From contig CAZMNO010000009.1 of the NCBI GenBank assembly GCA_964567685.1, forward strand, positions 1 to 64,000: a DNA stretch of 64,000 nucleotides. The letters run 5' to 3'. A model generated the notes under the pieces. That model saw nothing but the letters and a program-made list of their open reading frames with translations, was not told the origin of the DNA and ran no database searches. The position numbers and the translations under genes are program-made. The DNA is from UBA5972 sp964567685. Its GTDB lineage: Bacteria > Pseudomonadota > Alphaproteobacteria > Rhodobacterales > Rhodobacteraceae. Shown piece by piece: positions 1 to 7,770 of the stretch (position 1 is its first letter; each line of letters begins with the position of its first letter).

Positions 1-45
1 ACAGACGCTGCCTGAAAAAACGGCCAACTGTCAGATCACATCTGA

Positions 46-864
46 ACCACTACACTTTATCCTCCTAACGCCACGCCTTCCGATGACGATCTGAACGACG
101 CGCTGTTTGCCGCATTAAAAACCCACGAAACTTTCTTTCTGGACTGGCTGCAAAGCCCGCCGCAAACCAATGAGGTGGCCCGGTCTGCCCCTTTGATCGC
201 TGCCGGACGTTCTCTGAGCCATCGATTTGGCCTGCCTCTCAACCTTTATGAACTCGGGGCCAGTGCCGGGCTGAACCTGCAATGGGATCGCTATGCACTG
301 AGGGTCGATGGCAGGCTTTACGGCCCGAAAGGTGCACCGCTGTTGCTTCTGCCGGACTGGATCGGCGTAAAACCTGAAGCGGCGGAAATCGAGATCGCCG
401 GGCGCGCCGGTGTCGACCTCAACCCGATTGACGCGACCGATCCCCAGCACCGTCTCAGGCTGAAATCCTATATCTGGCCCGATCAGCCCGAGCGTCTTGC
501 CCGGATGCAGCGGGCACTTGATCTGGCTATTGCCCATCCCGTGCCGATTGACTGCGCCGATGCGATTGACTGGCTGGAACAAAAGCTTGCCGAACCCCGT
601 GACGGTGTGGTCACGGTGATCTATCACACCGTCGCCTGGCAGTATTTTCCCAAAAACGTACAGGCGCGCGGCGATGCCCTGATAAGTGAAGCAGGCCAAA
701 ACGCCACTTCAAACGCGCCTTTGGTCCACCTTGCGATGGAAGCGGACGGCAATACTCCGGGGGCCGCTCTTTCAATGGAGATCTGGCCGGGAGGCACAAA
801 GCACGATCTTGGCCGGGCCGATTTTCATGGCCGCTGGGTCAACTGGAAAGGGATGGAAGCATGA
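46..864 (+). pseudogene. DUF2332 family protein, 5'-truncated or broken
   Basis: The reading frame is open from 46 to 864 and carries the core of a DUF2332 protein: YPPN near its start, the SPPQTNEV block, and ELGASAGLN followed by WDRYAL. The family is normally about 330 residues, and the part that should precede YPPN is absent. In-frame TGA codons lie at 13-15 and 43-45, and neither other frame of the first 45 bases resembles the missing N-terminus. No ATG starts this frame; the first GTG is at 175, already inside the conserved region. The gene is therefore either decayed or cut by a rearrangement just upstream of 46. The function of DUF2332 is unknown. Its stop overlaps the next gene by 4 bp (ATGA), so the two were once co-translated. 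Confidence 0.6.
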
Positions 865-2072
865 CCGCCCTGCGCAACTTCCTGGTCGGCACAATCGGCA
901 GTCTTCTCATATTGCTGCGCCTGGCCCTGAGTTTTCAGTTTGCAACGATCCGGCGGCTGATGCGGGTGAATACCCTGTTTGCCGAAAAGAACATCGTACG
1001 GAATTTTTCCGGTATGAAGGATATGTTCTTCTATCGGACGATCCCGGCAAAATCCGACCTGCCCCTTGACCTGCCGCACGATCCGGCCCCCCTGCCCCGC
1101 GAATTCACCTTTCATGGCAAAACCTTCCAGACCGAAACCTGGATGAAAGACCGCGCCATAACCGCCTTCATCGTGTTGAAAGACGGGCGGATGACGCATG
1201 AGGAATATCTGCTGGGCACCAGCGAAGACGACCTGCGCATTTCCTGGTCGATGGCCAAGAGTTTTCTTTCTGCTACTTTTGGTATTGCGGTGAATGAAGG
1301 GCTGCTGGGCAGCCTGCATGATCAGGTGACGGATTATGTCCCTTCACTCAGGGGCACGGCCTATGAGGGGGCGACGATCCTTAACGTCCTCAACATGGCC
1401 AGCGGGGTCGAATTCAACGAGGATTATCTTGACTACCATTCCGACATCAACCGAATGGGTCGGGTGCTGGCACTGGGTGAGAGTATGGACGGCTTTGCCG
1501 CCAGCCTGAAAGAAAGAGCCTGGGAGCCGGGAAGTCTGCGCCGCTATGTCTCCATCGATACCCATGTCGTGGGGATGGTCCTGAGGAAGATCACCGGGCA
1601 GCCGGTGGCAGACTACATGGCGGAAAAACTGCTGAAACCGATGGGGCTGGAAGCCGATCCCTATTACCTGACCGATGGCCTCGGAACAGCCTTTGTGCTT
1701 GGCGGCCTCAACCTCAGAACCCGTGACTATGCCCGTTTCGGGCTGATGGCAGCACAGGATGGCTGGCTGAACGGCCAGCAGATCGTGCCAAAGGACTGGA
1801 TGCGCCGCTCAACACAGGACAACGCCCCGGTTCCGGCGCCCATTATCAGCCCGGATGAGCGCGTTCTGGGCTATGGCTATCAATGGTGGCTGCCGCAGGA
1901 TGCGCAAGCAGGGGAATTCTTCGCCGTCGGCATTTACGGCCAGTACATCTATGTGAACCGACCGCAAAAAACCGTCATTGCCGTCAATGCCGCTGATCGC
2001 GACTTCAAGGATGGCGACGGGCGGATCCTTCTGGAAAACATGGAATTGTTTCGGAAGATCGCGGAAACATGA
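861..2072 (+). CDS. Class C beta-lactamase-like serine hydrolase, membrane-anchored
   Basis: This is a 403-residue serine hydrolase of the beta-lactamase/6-aminohexanoate-dimer hydrolase fold. The N-terminus holds one hydrophobic helix (about residues 5-28), which suggests an inner-membrane anchor with the domain in the periplasm. The catalytic SxxK motif is SMAK at residues 130-133. A Tyr-containing motif (RYVSID) follows, and a GxYGQ block near the C-terminus fits the third active-site element. The substrate cannot be inferred; members include esterases, amidases and peptidases. The ATG overlaps the stop of the DUF2332 gene by 4 bp, so translation is probably coupled. Confidence 0.85.
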   Translation: MTALRNFLVGTIGSLLILLRLALSFQFATIRRLMRVNTLFAEKNIVRNFSGMKDMFFYRTIPAKSDLPLDLPHDPAPLPREFTFHGKTFQTETWMKDRAITAFIVLKDGRMTHEEYLLGTSEDDLRISWSMAKSFLSATFGIAVNEGLLGSLHDQVTDYVPSLRGTAYEGATILNVLNMASGVEFNEDYLDYHSDINRMGRVLALGESMDGFAASLKERAWEPGSLRRYVSIDTHVVGMVLRKITGQPVADYMAEKLLKPMGLEADPYYLTDGLGTAFVLGGLNLRTRDYARFGLMAAQDGWLNGQQIVPKDWMRRSTQDNAPVPAPIISPDERVLGYGYQWWLPQDAQAGEFFAVGIYGQYIYVNRPQKTVIAVNAADRDFKDGDGRILLENMELFRKIAET

Positions 2073-2353
2073 CCCGGTCTATTCGGTTGGACTGCCGCCC
2101 GCTTTGGCCATTCGTTTGGAGAGATGTTTCACTCCTTAACTGAAAGGCTGCCGGTTTTCGTTTTCCGGGCACCTTCCGGATACTAGAATTCAATCCTTGA
2201 GAAGCTGGCGCTCAACAGGCTGCAGGAACCTGTCTCAAATAGGGGCTACAGCGCTACAATCGGGTTCCTATCCCGGACCACCGGATTGCAGACCTGAAGC
2301 GGCCTTTTTGGAATATCCTGACAGGTCGCCACCCAACCCCCGGCAACCCGCGA
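2073..2353. other. Intergenic, convergent gene ends
   Basis: About 280 bp lie between the ends of two convergent genes. No coding frame has convincing features, and no clear rho-independent terminator was seen. Confidence 0.4.
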
Positions 2354-2656
2354 TCAGTCTTTACGGAAGTATTTCTTTTCCCTCGGCTTGCCGTCCCAGC
2401 CGGGTTTGCCCTTGGGCTTGTCGTCAAACTTTCGCCCGCCACCGTCACGATCACCTTTGAACGGTCGGCCTTTGCCGCCGCGATCATCCTCGCGATGCTC
2501 CCATTTCTTCAGAAGCACTTTGTTGAACGTGTCCCGGCCAATCTGGCCTTCGTTGCACCAGACGGTGGAGATCGCATCACCATCGACGGCTTCAACTGCC
2601 ATCCGCATTGATCCCGCGGTCAGCACCACCAGATCACCCATTTGATATTCAGCCAT
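2354..2656 (-). CDS. YodC-like (DUF2158) small protein with basic Gly-rich tail
   Basis: The first 50 residues match the YodC/DUF2158 pattern: a GDLVVL strand, then AVDGDAIST and a TVWCNEG segment, consistent with a small beta-barrel. The rest is a low-complexity, strongly charged Lys/Arg/Gly/Asp tail (GGKGRPFKGDRDGG and similar). Such a tail suggests nucleic-acid binding, but that is inference. An ATG seven codons earlier (2677) is possible. The ATG at 2656 is preferred because AAGG lies about 11 bases upstream and the conserved domain starts right after it. The function of the family is not established. Confidence 0.65.
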   Translation of the reverse strand: MAEYQMGDLVVLTAGSMRMAVEAVDGDAISTVWCNEGQIGRDTFNKVLLKKWEHREDDRGGKGRPFKGDRDGGGRKFDDKPKGKPGWDGKPREKKYFRKD

Positions 2657-2759
2657 AACGTAACGTACCTTTTTCATGCCTAGCGAAAGGGCGCGTATAG
2701 AGCCCTCGTTTCCTTATGAAAACCCCTAAAGCGCAGGATTTGTGCATTTCCGGGTGTGC

Positions 2760-3287
2760 TCAGGCTTGTGCAGGTGCTGTGTTATTTTTTTCGTCATTGA
2801 CGGCAGACGCCTCGATCATCAATTCATCGACAAAGAGGCTGAGCAGCTGATAGCGGCCCGATACACCGGCTTTGCGGTAGATAGCGTTACTCTGCGCTTT
2901 GACCGTGCCTTCGCTGGTGTCACGCAATGCGGCGATCTCCGCGGTAGACATGCCCTTGACGGCAAACCATGCCACATCGCGTTCTGCTGGTGTCAGCTCC
3001 CAGTCACGAAACCGTTCTTCCAGCAGGTCGGCAAAGGCTCCGGAGGCGGCGCGCAACTGCGCCTCGATCCGGTTGGTGCGTTCCTGCGATTTGCGCATTG
3101 CAGATATCCCGAGGAACGTGCCCAGAAGCAGACCAATAGCTGCGCCAATTTCCAGAAACTCACGGACCTGCCAGCTGATCGGGCGGCTTCGCAGATCAAA
3201 TATCGTTGCGATAATCTCGCCCACAAAAAAGAGGGCACACAATATCTGAACGGAAAAAAGAATTCTGAGAAAATACTTGTTCGTCAT
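2760..3287 (-). CDS. Membrane-anchored LuxR-type HTH regulator
   Basis: The 175-residue protein starts with two transmembrane helices (about 7-29 and 44-63), followed by a short charged coiled-coil stretch (RKSQERTNRIEAQL). It ends with a LuxR-type HTH (about 98-155: LTPAERDV, MSTAEIA, TSEGTVKAQ, IYRKAGVSGR). There is no receiver or ligand domain, so the membrane segment is the likely sensor or tether. An upstream in-frame start at 3329 exists, but the ATG at 3287 has AGGGG seven bases before it. It lies downstream of, and on the same strand as, two secreted repeat proteins. A regulatory link to them is possible but not shown. Confidence 0.75.
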   Translation of the reverse strand: MTNKYFLRILFSVQILCALFFVGEIIATIFDLRSRPISWQVREFLEIGAAIGLLLGTFLGISAMRKSQERTNRIEAQLRAASGAFADLLEERFRDWELTPAERDVAWFAVKGMSTAEIAALRDTSEGTVKAQSNAIYRKAGVSGRYQLLSLFVDELMIEASAVNDEKNNTAPAQA

Positions 3288-3416
3288 TCGCTGCCCCTGA
3301 ATGTCAGGAGCGCTAAAGAGCCAGGGCAACCAAAAAGCCCGCTCAAGCCCGGTGGGCTTTGCCGGCTGTACTCACACCGGGTAGTGCTGGTCAGATGCGC
3401 CTCGTTGGGCCAACCG

Positions 3417-3863
3417 TCAGAACGAAATCTCATCCTTTTGCCCGCCCGTCAGGTAATTAAAATCGTAACGTAACGTCTGTTCGTTGATACCGCCGCCGCC
3501 AGAGCCGCTGCCGGAACCACCAGAGCCACCGGAGCCGCCTGAATTTGATCCGTCGGTTGCATTGGATGATGCTTTCGGATCGAGAAGACTGGTTGTGGAA
3601 CTTGTCTTGTCGGATCCGTCCAGATCCTCCCAATAGTCGCGCAGAATCTCACCTGTGCGCGTGCTGTAAATGACTTCACGCTGATGTGTTTTACTTCGCG
3701 CCACGATCCGTGTTCGCCCCAGCCAGGTCTTGGTGATTGTAAGCTCGGTAAACCCCTGGGTTTTGAGTTGCTGGATAAACTTTTCCTGCACCGTCTGACC
3801 AAAGGCCGGTGCCGCACCGAGCGCGGCGCAGACACAATATGCAAGAAAAGCCTTGCGGTGCAT
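3417..3863 (-). CDS. Secreted PepSY-like protein with Gly/Ser tail (paralogue 1)
   Basis: A signal peptide (MHRKAFLAYCVCAALGAAPAFG) precedes a 65-residue PepSY-like region: QGFTELTI, TRIVARS, then IYSTRTGEIL. An Asp/Ser-rich linker, a GGSGGSGGSGSGSGGGG run and a conserved tail (NYLTGG, then a negatively charged end) follow. Start 3863 is chosen because AAGGA lies eight bases upstream; an in-frame start at 3887 has no such site. The neighbouring gene is a clear paralogue with the same layout. The function is unknown. Candidate roles are periplasmic or surface binding, by analogy with PepSY proteins that modulate peptidases, but nothing here proves that. Confidence 0.7.
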   Translation of the reverse strand: MHRKAFLAYCVCAALGAAPAFGQTVQEKFIQQLKTQGFTELTITKTWLGRTRIVARSKTHQREVIYSTRTGEILRDYWEDLDGSDKTSSTTSLLDPKASSNATDGSNSGGSGGSGGSGSGSGGGGINEQTLRYDFNYLTGGQKDEISF

Positions 3864-3886
3864 TCTAGTGATCCTTTTCGATTTCA

Positions 3887-3925
3887 ATCACCCCGTTCCG
3901 GCTTTGAGCCAACGAACGGGGTGAT
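3887..3925. terminator. 12-bp perfect inverted repeat between the paralogues
   Basis: ATCACCCCGTTC (3887-3898) and GAACGGGGTGAT (3914-3925) form a perfect 12-bp stem. A smaller GGCT/AGCC helix lies within the loop. It sits 50 bp past the stop of paralogue 2 and 24 bp before the start of paralogue 1. There is no run of T after it, so it may be an mRNA-stabilising hairpin or a weak terminator rather than a classic intrinsic one. Confidence 0.55.
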
Positions 3926-3974
3926 CGATTGTCTTGAGTGCAATTAGCACATTTTCTGACCGGGCTGTCCAGCC

Positions 3975-4517
3975 TCAGCCAAACTCGATGTCGCGTTCCT
4001 GGCCGCCATTCAGATAGTTGATATCGGGAATATTAAGGAATGCCGTGTCACCAGATCCCGATCCGCTACCGGAGCCTTCGCCCGATCCGCTACCGGAGCC
4101 ATCGCCCGATCCACTACCGGAGCCTTCGCCCGATCCGCTACCGGAGCCATCGCCAGAACCGTCGCCTGAACCACTACCTGATCCGTCGCCGGAACCATCG
4201 CCCGAGCCACTACCTGAGCCGTCATCCGACCCGTCGTCAGAACCTTCGTCTGACGCGCCGTCAGAACCATCATCGGAGCCGTCGTCATCTGAGTCAAAAT
4301 TCTCTTCAATCAAAGCGCCGGTTATGCGATTATACGTCGCTCTGTGACGTGTGCCTTGTTTTCGAGCATCAACTTCGATGGTGGTGAGTCTCGTTTTGAT
4401 TTCGATCCGGGTATACCCTTGATTGGTAAAGTCCGCGATAACGTCGTCCACTGTTGTCTGTCCGAAAGCAGCCGAGCCCATCAGTAAAGCAGTTAATGTA
4501 AGTGCAGTCGTTTTCAT
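3975..4517 (-). CDS. Secreted PepSY-like protein with Asp/Gly/Ser repeats (paralogue 2)
   Basis: The 180-residue protein has a signal peptide (cleavage after SAAFG), then a PepSY-like domain: NQGYTRIEI, TTIEVDARK and TYNRITGALIEE. A tail of about 75 residues consists of DDGSDDGS, GSGDGSGDGS and GEGSGSGS units, and the C-terminus ends with NYLNGGQERDIEFG. The last segment mirrors NYLTGGQKDEISF of the neighbouring gene. GGAG seven bases before the ATG supports the start. The acidic Gly/Ser repeats could bind divalent cations or act as a flexible spacer; both are inference. The repeats are encoded by 24-bp tandem units prone to slippage. Confidence 0.7.
   Translation of the reverse strand: MKTTALTLTALLMGSAAFGQTTVDDVIADFTNQGYTRIEIKTRLTTIEVDARKQGTRHRATYNRITGALIEENFDSDDDGSDDGSDGASDEGSDDGSDDGSGSGSGDGSGDGSGSGSGDGSGDGSGSGSGEGSGSGSGDGSGSGSGEGSGSGSGSGDTAFLNIPDINYLNGGQERDIEFG
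4060..4155. repeat. 24-bp tandem repeat, four copies
   Basis: Four consecutive 24-bp units starting at 4060, 4084, 4108 and 4132 differ by only one to three bases; each begins GATCCGCTACC or GATCCACTACC. They encode eight-residue Gly/Ser/Asp/Glu blocks on the minus strand. More diverged units continue to about 4290. The copy number probably varies between strains. Confidence 0.8.
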
Positions 4518-4652
4518 TGTTTATCTCCGGTTCATCAACGCCCTGTGCGCCGTTTATGTGAAAGACAACAGCACGGGACCGATGAACAGGAAATTGCCAT
4601 TAGGGTTATGCCAAGCGCAATAAACCCTGGTCTGACACGCATAAACCCAAGT

Positions 4653-5885
4653 TTAGGCCCCGGTATTGATCTCGATTCCCAGGGCTTTGGCGACAGTGAA
4701 GATATCTTTGTCGCCGCGCCCGCACATGTTCATCACCATCAGATGATCCTCGGGCAGGTCACCGGCGATCTTGGCGACATGGCCAAGGGCATGGCAGGGT
4801 TCCAGGGCCGGAATGATGCCTTCGGTCTCACAACAAAGCTGGAAAGCGGCCAGCGCTTCCTTGTCGGTGATCGAGACATATTCAGCCCGGCCAACTTCAT
4901 GCAGCCAGCTGTGCTCCGGCCCGATGCCGGGGTAGTCGAGACCGGCAGAGATCGAGAACCCTTCCAGTATCTGCCCGTCATCATCCTGCAGAAGATAGGT
5001 GCGGTTGCCGTGCAGCACGCCGGGGCGACCACCGGTCAGCGAGGCGCAATGTTCCATTTTCTGATTGACGCCTTTACCCCCGGCCTCAACCCCGATGATC
5101 CGCACTTCCTTGTCGTCAAGGAATGGAAAGAACAGACCCATGGCGTTTGACCCACCACCGATGGCGGCGATGACGCTGTCAGGAAGGCGCCCCTCAGCCT
5201 CCATCATCTGCTCTTTGACCTCCTTGCCGATGATCGACTGGAAATCGCGCACCATCGCCGGATAGGGGTGCGGGCCGGCAACTGTGCCGATGCAATAGAA
5301 CGTATCTTCGACATAGGTGACCCAGTCGCGCAAAGCGTCGTTCATCGCATCCTTCAGGGTGCCACGTCCCGACGTCACCGGGATAACTTCGGCCCCCAAG
5401 AGGCGCATGCGAAAAACGTTCGGAGCCTGACGCTCAACGTCATGCGCGCCCATATAGACCACGCATTTCAGTCCGAACTTGGCGCAGACAGTCGCCGTGG
5501 CCACGCCGTGCTGCCCAGCACCGGTTTCGGCGATAATCCTTGTCTTACCCATGCGCCGCGCCAGAATGATCTGGCCGAGCACATTGTTGATTTTGTGGGC
5601 CCCCGTGTGATTGAGCTCGTCACGCTTAAGGTAAATCTTCGCCCCACCCAGGCGCTCGGTCAGCCGCGGTGCGAAATAAAGCGGCGACGGGCGGCCGACA
5701 TAGTGTTTCCACAGATCGTCCATCTCGGCCCAGAAATCAGGATCTGTCTTGGCCTTTTCGTATTCTGCTTCCAGATCAAGGATGAGCGGCATCAGGGTTT
5801 CGGATACGAACCGCCCACCAAAGTCACCAAACCGGCCACGCTCATCCGGGCCTGCCATGAAAGAATTGAAAAGGTCCTGAGCCAA
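4653..5885 (-). CDS. trpB: Tryptophan synthase beta chain
   Basis: TrpB joins indole and serine to make tryptophan in the alpha2-beta2 synthase. The PLP lysine sits in HTGAHKINN. Also visible are the phosphate-binding GGGSNAMG, the ETGAGQHG block and the C-terminal HALGH and GRGDKD motifs. The length fits the family (about 410). An ATG at 5894 is in frame, but its AGGAG touches it directly. The TTG three codons later (5885) has AGGAG nine bases upstream and gives an N-terminus AQDLFNSFMAGPDE, which matches relatives better, so TTG is chosen. It lies downstream of trpF on the same strand, with decayed DNA and palindromes between them. Confidence 0.95.
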   Translation of the reverse strand: MAQDLFNSFMAGPDERGRFGDFGGRFVSETLMPLILDLEAEYEKAKTDPDFWAEMDDLWKHYVGRPSPLYFAPRLTERLGGAKIYLKRDELNHTGAHKINNVLGQIILARRMGKTRIIAETGAGQHGVATATVCAKFGLKCVVYMGAHDVERQAPNVFRMRLLGAEVIPVTSGRGTLKDAMNDALRDWVTYVEDTFYCIGTVAGPHPYPAMVRDFQSIIGKEVKEQMMEAEGRLPDSVIAAIGGGSNAMGLFFPFLDDKEVRIIGVEAGGKGVNQKMEHCASLTGGRPGVLHGNRTYLLQDDDGQILEGFSISAGLDYPGIGPEHSWLHEVGRAEYVSITDKEALAAFQLCCETEGIIPALEPCHALGHVAKIAGDLPEDHLMVMNMCGRGDKDIFTVAKALGIEINTGA

Positions 5886-5946
5886 GGCGATCATCTCCTG
5901 TTTTGTCAGAGATGTCCCTAACGTGTCGCGGGTTGCTCGACAAGCA

Positions 5947-6014
5947 AAAGGCGCTTCGAAACGCCTTTGCCGCGATTTTCGAAAATCGCGGGAAACGGGT
6001 TTCGAAACCCGTTT
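5947..6014. repeat. Three adjacent palindromes, each centred on TTCGAA
   Basis: Three inverted repeats stand side by side. Arms AAAGGCG/CGCCTTT span 5947-5968. A perfect 22-bp palindrome spans 5970-5991, with half-site CCGCGATTTTC. Another 22-bp palindrome spans 5993-6014, with half-site AAACGGGTTTC. All have TTCGAA at the centre. They fill the gap between the decayed small gene (stop at 6015-6017) and trpB. They could form cruciforms, RNA hairpins that punctuate the operon, or binding sites for a dimeric protein. Confidence 0.8.
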
Positions 6015-6239
6015 TCACCCAACGCGGCGAATTGGCAGCTGAATGCAGGGGATAATATAGTGGCGGCCGTTCTGGAGAACCCAAAACTCCCGGCGTGCGG
6101 TTTCACGAAAGAACATGTCGCGCCCGACCAGTCGCTCGACATCACGAACCTGTCAGCGCACCACACCGCCGTGCGTCACTTCGCGTGAGGCAAAGAGATG
6201 CGCCAGCCATTTCTCCGGAGTCAGATGATCAGGCAGAGA
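6015..6239 (-). pseudogene. Remnant of small trpF-trpB spacer gene, in-frame stop
   Basis: Reading on the minus strand from about 6239 gives LTPEKWLAHLFASREVTHGG, VVR, a TGA stop at 6153-6155, then QVRDVERLVGRDMF and a frame that stays open to a TGA at 6015-6017 (ending PIRRVG). I recall a family of about 75 residues encoded between trpF and trpB in Rhodobacteraceae, often mislabelled as a phosphoribosylanthranilate isomerase. The internal TGA could come from a CGA arginine codon by a single C-to-T change. The 5' end is fused to a KefB fragment. This is a decayed gene; readthrough is possible but unlikely. Confidence 0.6.
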
Positions 6240-6281
6240 GGACACGGGAAAAATCCAAGACCGCTTGGTTAACACGCGTCT

Positions 6282-6641
6282 AACCAGCCCGATCGCCAGC
6301 GCGATGGAAAAGGGCTGGCCAAACAGCATCACCCCGCCCGCGACCGCTGCCGTGGTGCGCGCAACCTGTAGCCCGCCAAGCCCGAGCAGCCGGTTGCGCA
6401 TCTCCCACAGCATTTTTGGTTCCAGCTCAAGCCCGACAAGAAACAGCACCATCACCACGCCAAACTCGGCGAAATGCTGGATCGAAACCACATCCACATG
6501 CAACAGCGCCAGGAGCGGGCTGATGACGATCCCGGCAATCAGATAACCAAACACCGAGCCAAGGCCAAAACGCGAGGCGATGGGAACGGCAATCACACCG
6601 GCACAGGGGAAGGTAAAGGCAAGCAGCAGGAAATCGGTCAT
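6282..6641 (-). pseudogene. N-terminal fragment of KefB/KefC-type cation:proton antiporter
   Basis: Residues 1-120 from the ATG at 6641 match the start of CPA2 family antiporters: several transmembrane helices, FGYLIAGIVISP, then HFAEFGVVMVLFLVGLELEP and a helix ending SIALAIGLV. Intact members run to 550-650 residues with a Rossmann RCK domain. Here homology stops after ALAIGLV, near 6282, and the frame runs on through unrelated sequence into the small decayed gene, ending at 6153. It is a deletion remnant; a stable transporter is not expected. Confidence 0.8.
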
Positions 6642-6726
6642 GGCACCGACCCTGAAATTGAAAACGATCCGGTTAGTCTAAGAATTTGTGATTGAGGGTA
6701 CCAGTTTGGATTTCAGCCCACACACT

Positions 6727-7359
6727 TCAGCCAGGGGCCGCCTTCAGAAAGGCTTCGATCCGGCGTGGGTCCTTGACCCCCGGTGCGCGTTCCACACCCG
6801 AAGAGACATCCACCTGCGTCGCCCCTGTAAGTTCCACCGCCTCGGCGACATTTTCATGTGTCAGGCCGCCCGCCAGCATCCATGGAACAGCCCAGCGCCG
6901 GCCCGCGATCAACCGCCAGTCAAATGACAGGCCGTTGCCGCCAGGCAACTCGCTGGTCTTTGGTGGCTTGGCGTCCACCAGCAACTGATCGGCCACTTGC
7001 GAATAGTCAGCCAGTGCCGGCAGGTCAGCCTCATCCGCCACGCCCACCGCTTTCATCACCGGCAAACCATAAGTGCTGCGCAGCGACATCACCCTGTCTG
7101 GTGTTTCCTTGCCGTGAAGCTGCAACATATCAACCGGCAGCGCGTCAAGGATCTGGTCAAGGAACGCATCTTCGGCATTCACCGTCAGCACCACCTTGCA
7201 GATCCCTTCGGGCACCCCTTGCATCAGCGCTCGCGCCGCCTTGATCTCAAGGTTTCTGGGGGATTTTGCAAAGAAAACAAAACCCAGATAGCGCGCACCA
7301 TTCGCTGCCGCGACATCGACATGCTGAGAGTCGGACAAACCACAGATTTTCACTTGCAT
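6727..7359 (-). CDS. trpF: Phosphoribosylanthranilate isomerase
   Basis: TrpF converts N-(5-phosphoribosyl)anthranilate to CdRP in tryptophan synthesis. The 210-residue (beta/alpha)8 protein has the general-base cysteine in KICGL (Cys6), the general-acid aspartate in LLVDAKPP (Asp129), LQLHG, and the phosphate-binding LAGGL and DVSSGVE loops. It lies 45 bp after lapA and upstream of the decayed spacer and trpB on the same strand, so it is probably cotranscribed with lapA and perhaps trpB. Confidence 0.95.
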   Translation of the reverse strand: MQVKICGLSDSQHVDVAAANGARYLGFVFFAKSPRNLEIKAARALMQGVPEGICKVVLTVNAEDAFLDQILDALPVDMLQLHGKETPDRVMSLRSTYGLPVMKAVGVADEADLPALADYSQVADQLLVDAKPPKTSELPGGNGLSFDWRLIAGRRWAVPWMLAGGLTHENVAEAVELTGATQVDVSSGVERAPGVKDPRRIEAFLKAAPG

Positions 7360-7404
7360 GGGGACCGCCCGGTATTGCGTTTCAATGGTCTGAAATAGTC
7401 TCTT

Positions 7405-7746
7405 TCAGTCCAGCAAAGCAAGCACATCGTCCTTGCCTTCGCCGGCCTTGTCGCGCAGGCCCTGCACTTCGCGTTCCAGCCGGTTCAGTTCGCGCTTGCG
7501 TCGGCTGGCATCGGCCCGGAGTTTGTGCTCGCGGAAATATTCCCAGACAAACCCGATCAGAAGACCAACTACAATGGAGCCAAGAATGACCAGAAACAGC
7601 GGCAGCGTGAATTCATTGGTAAACGGCAAAAACGCCGTAAATTCGTCCGGAACGATATTAAGAGTAATATCCTCGCGGTTCGCAAGCGCCACCGCGATCA
7701 GGATCAGGCCAACAAGTCCTAAAAACAAAAATCGTACAAAACGCAT
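7405..7746 (-). CDS. lapA: LapA family (DUF1049) inner-membrane protein
   Basis: This is a 113-residue protein with two transmembrane helices (about 5-23 and 44-68) and a basic, coiled-coil C-terminal tail on the cytoplasmic side. The layout is that of LapA/YciS, which in enterics takes part in control of LpxC and lipopolysaccharide assembly. The position between ihfB and trpF is the usual one in Rhodobacteraceae. AGGAAGG precedes the ATG. Confidence 0.85.
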   Translation of the reverse strand: MRFVRFLFLGLVGLILIAVALANREDITLNIVPDEFTAFLPFTNEFTLPLFLVILGSIVVGLLIGFVWEYFREHKLRADASRRKRELNRLEREVQGLRDKAGEGKDDVLALLD

Positions 7747-7770
7747 CCTGACCTTCCTGTGTTAAGAGGG

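Noticed and set aside
6727..6988. Plus-strand frames over trpF
   Set aside because: They are shadows of trpF with no ribosome-binding site or motif.
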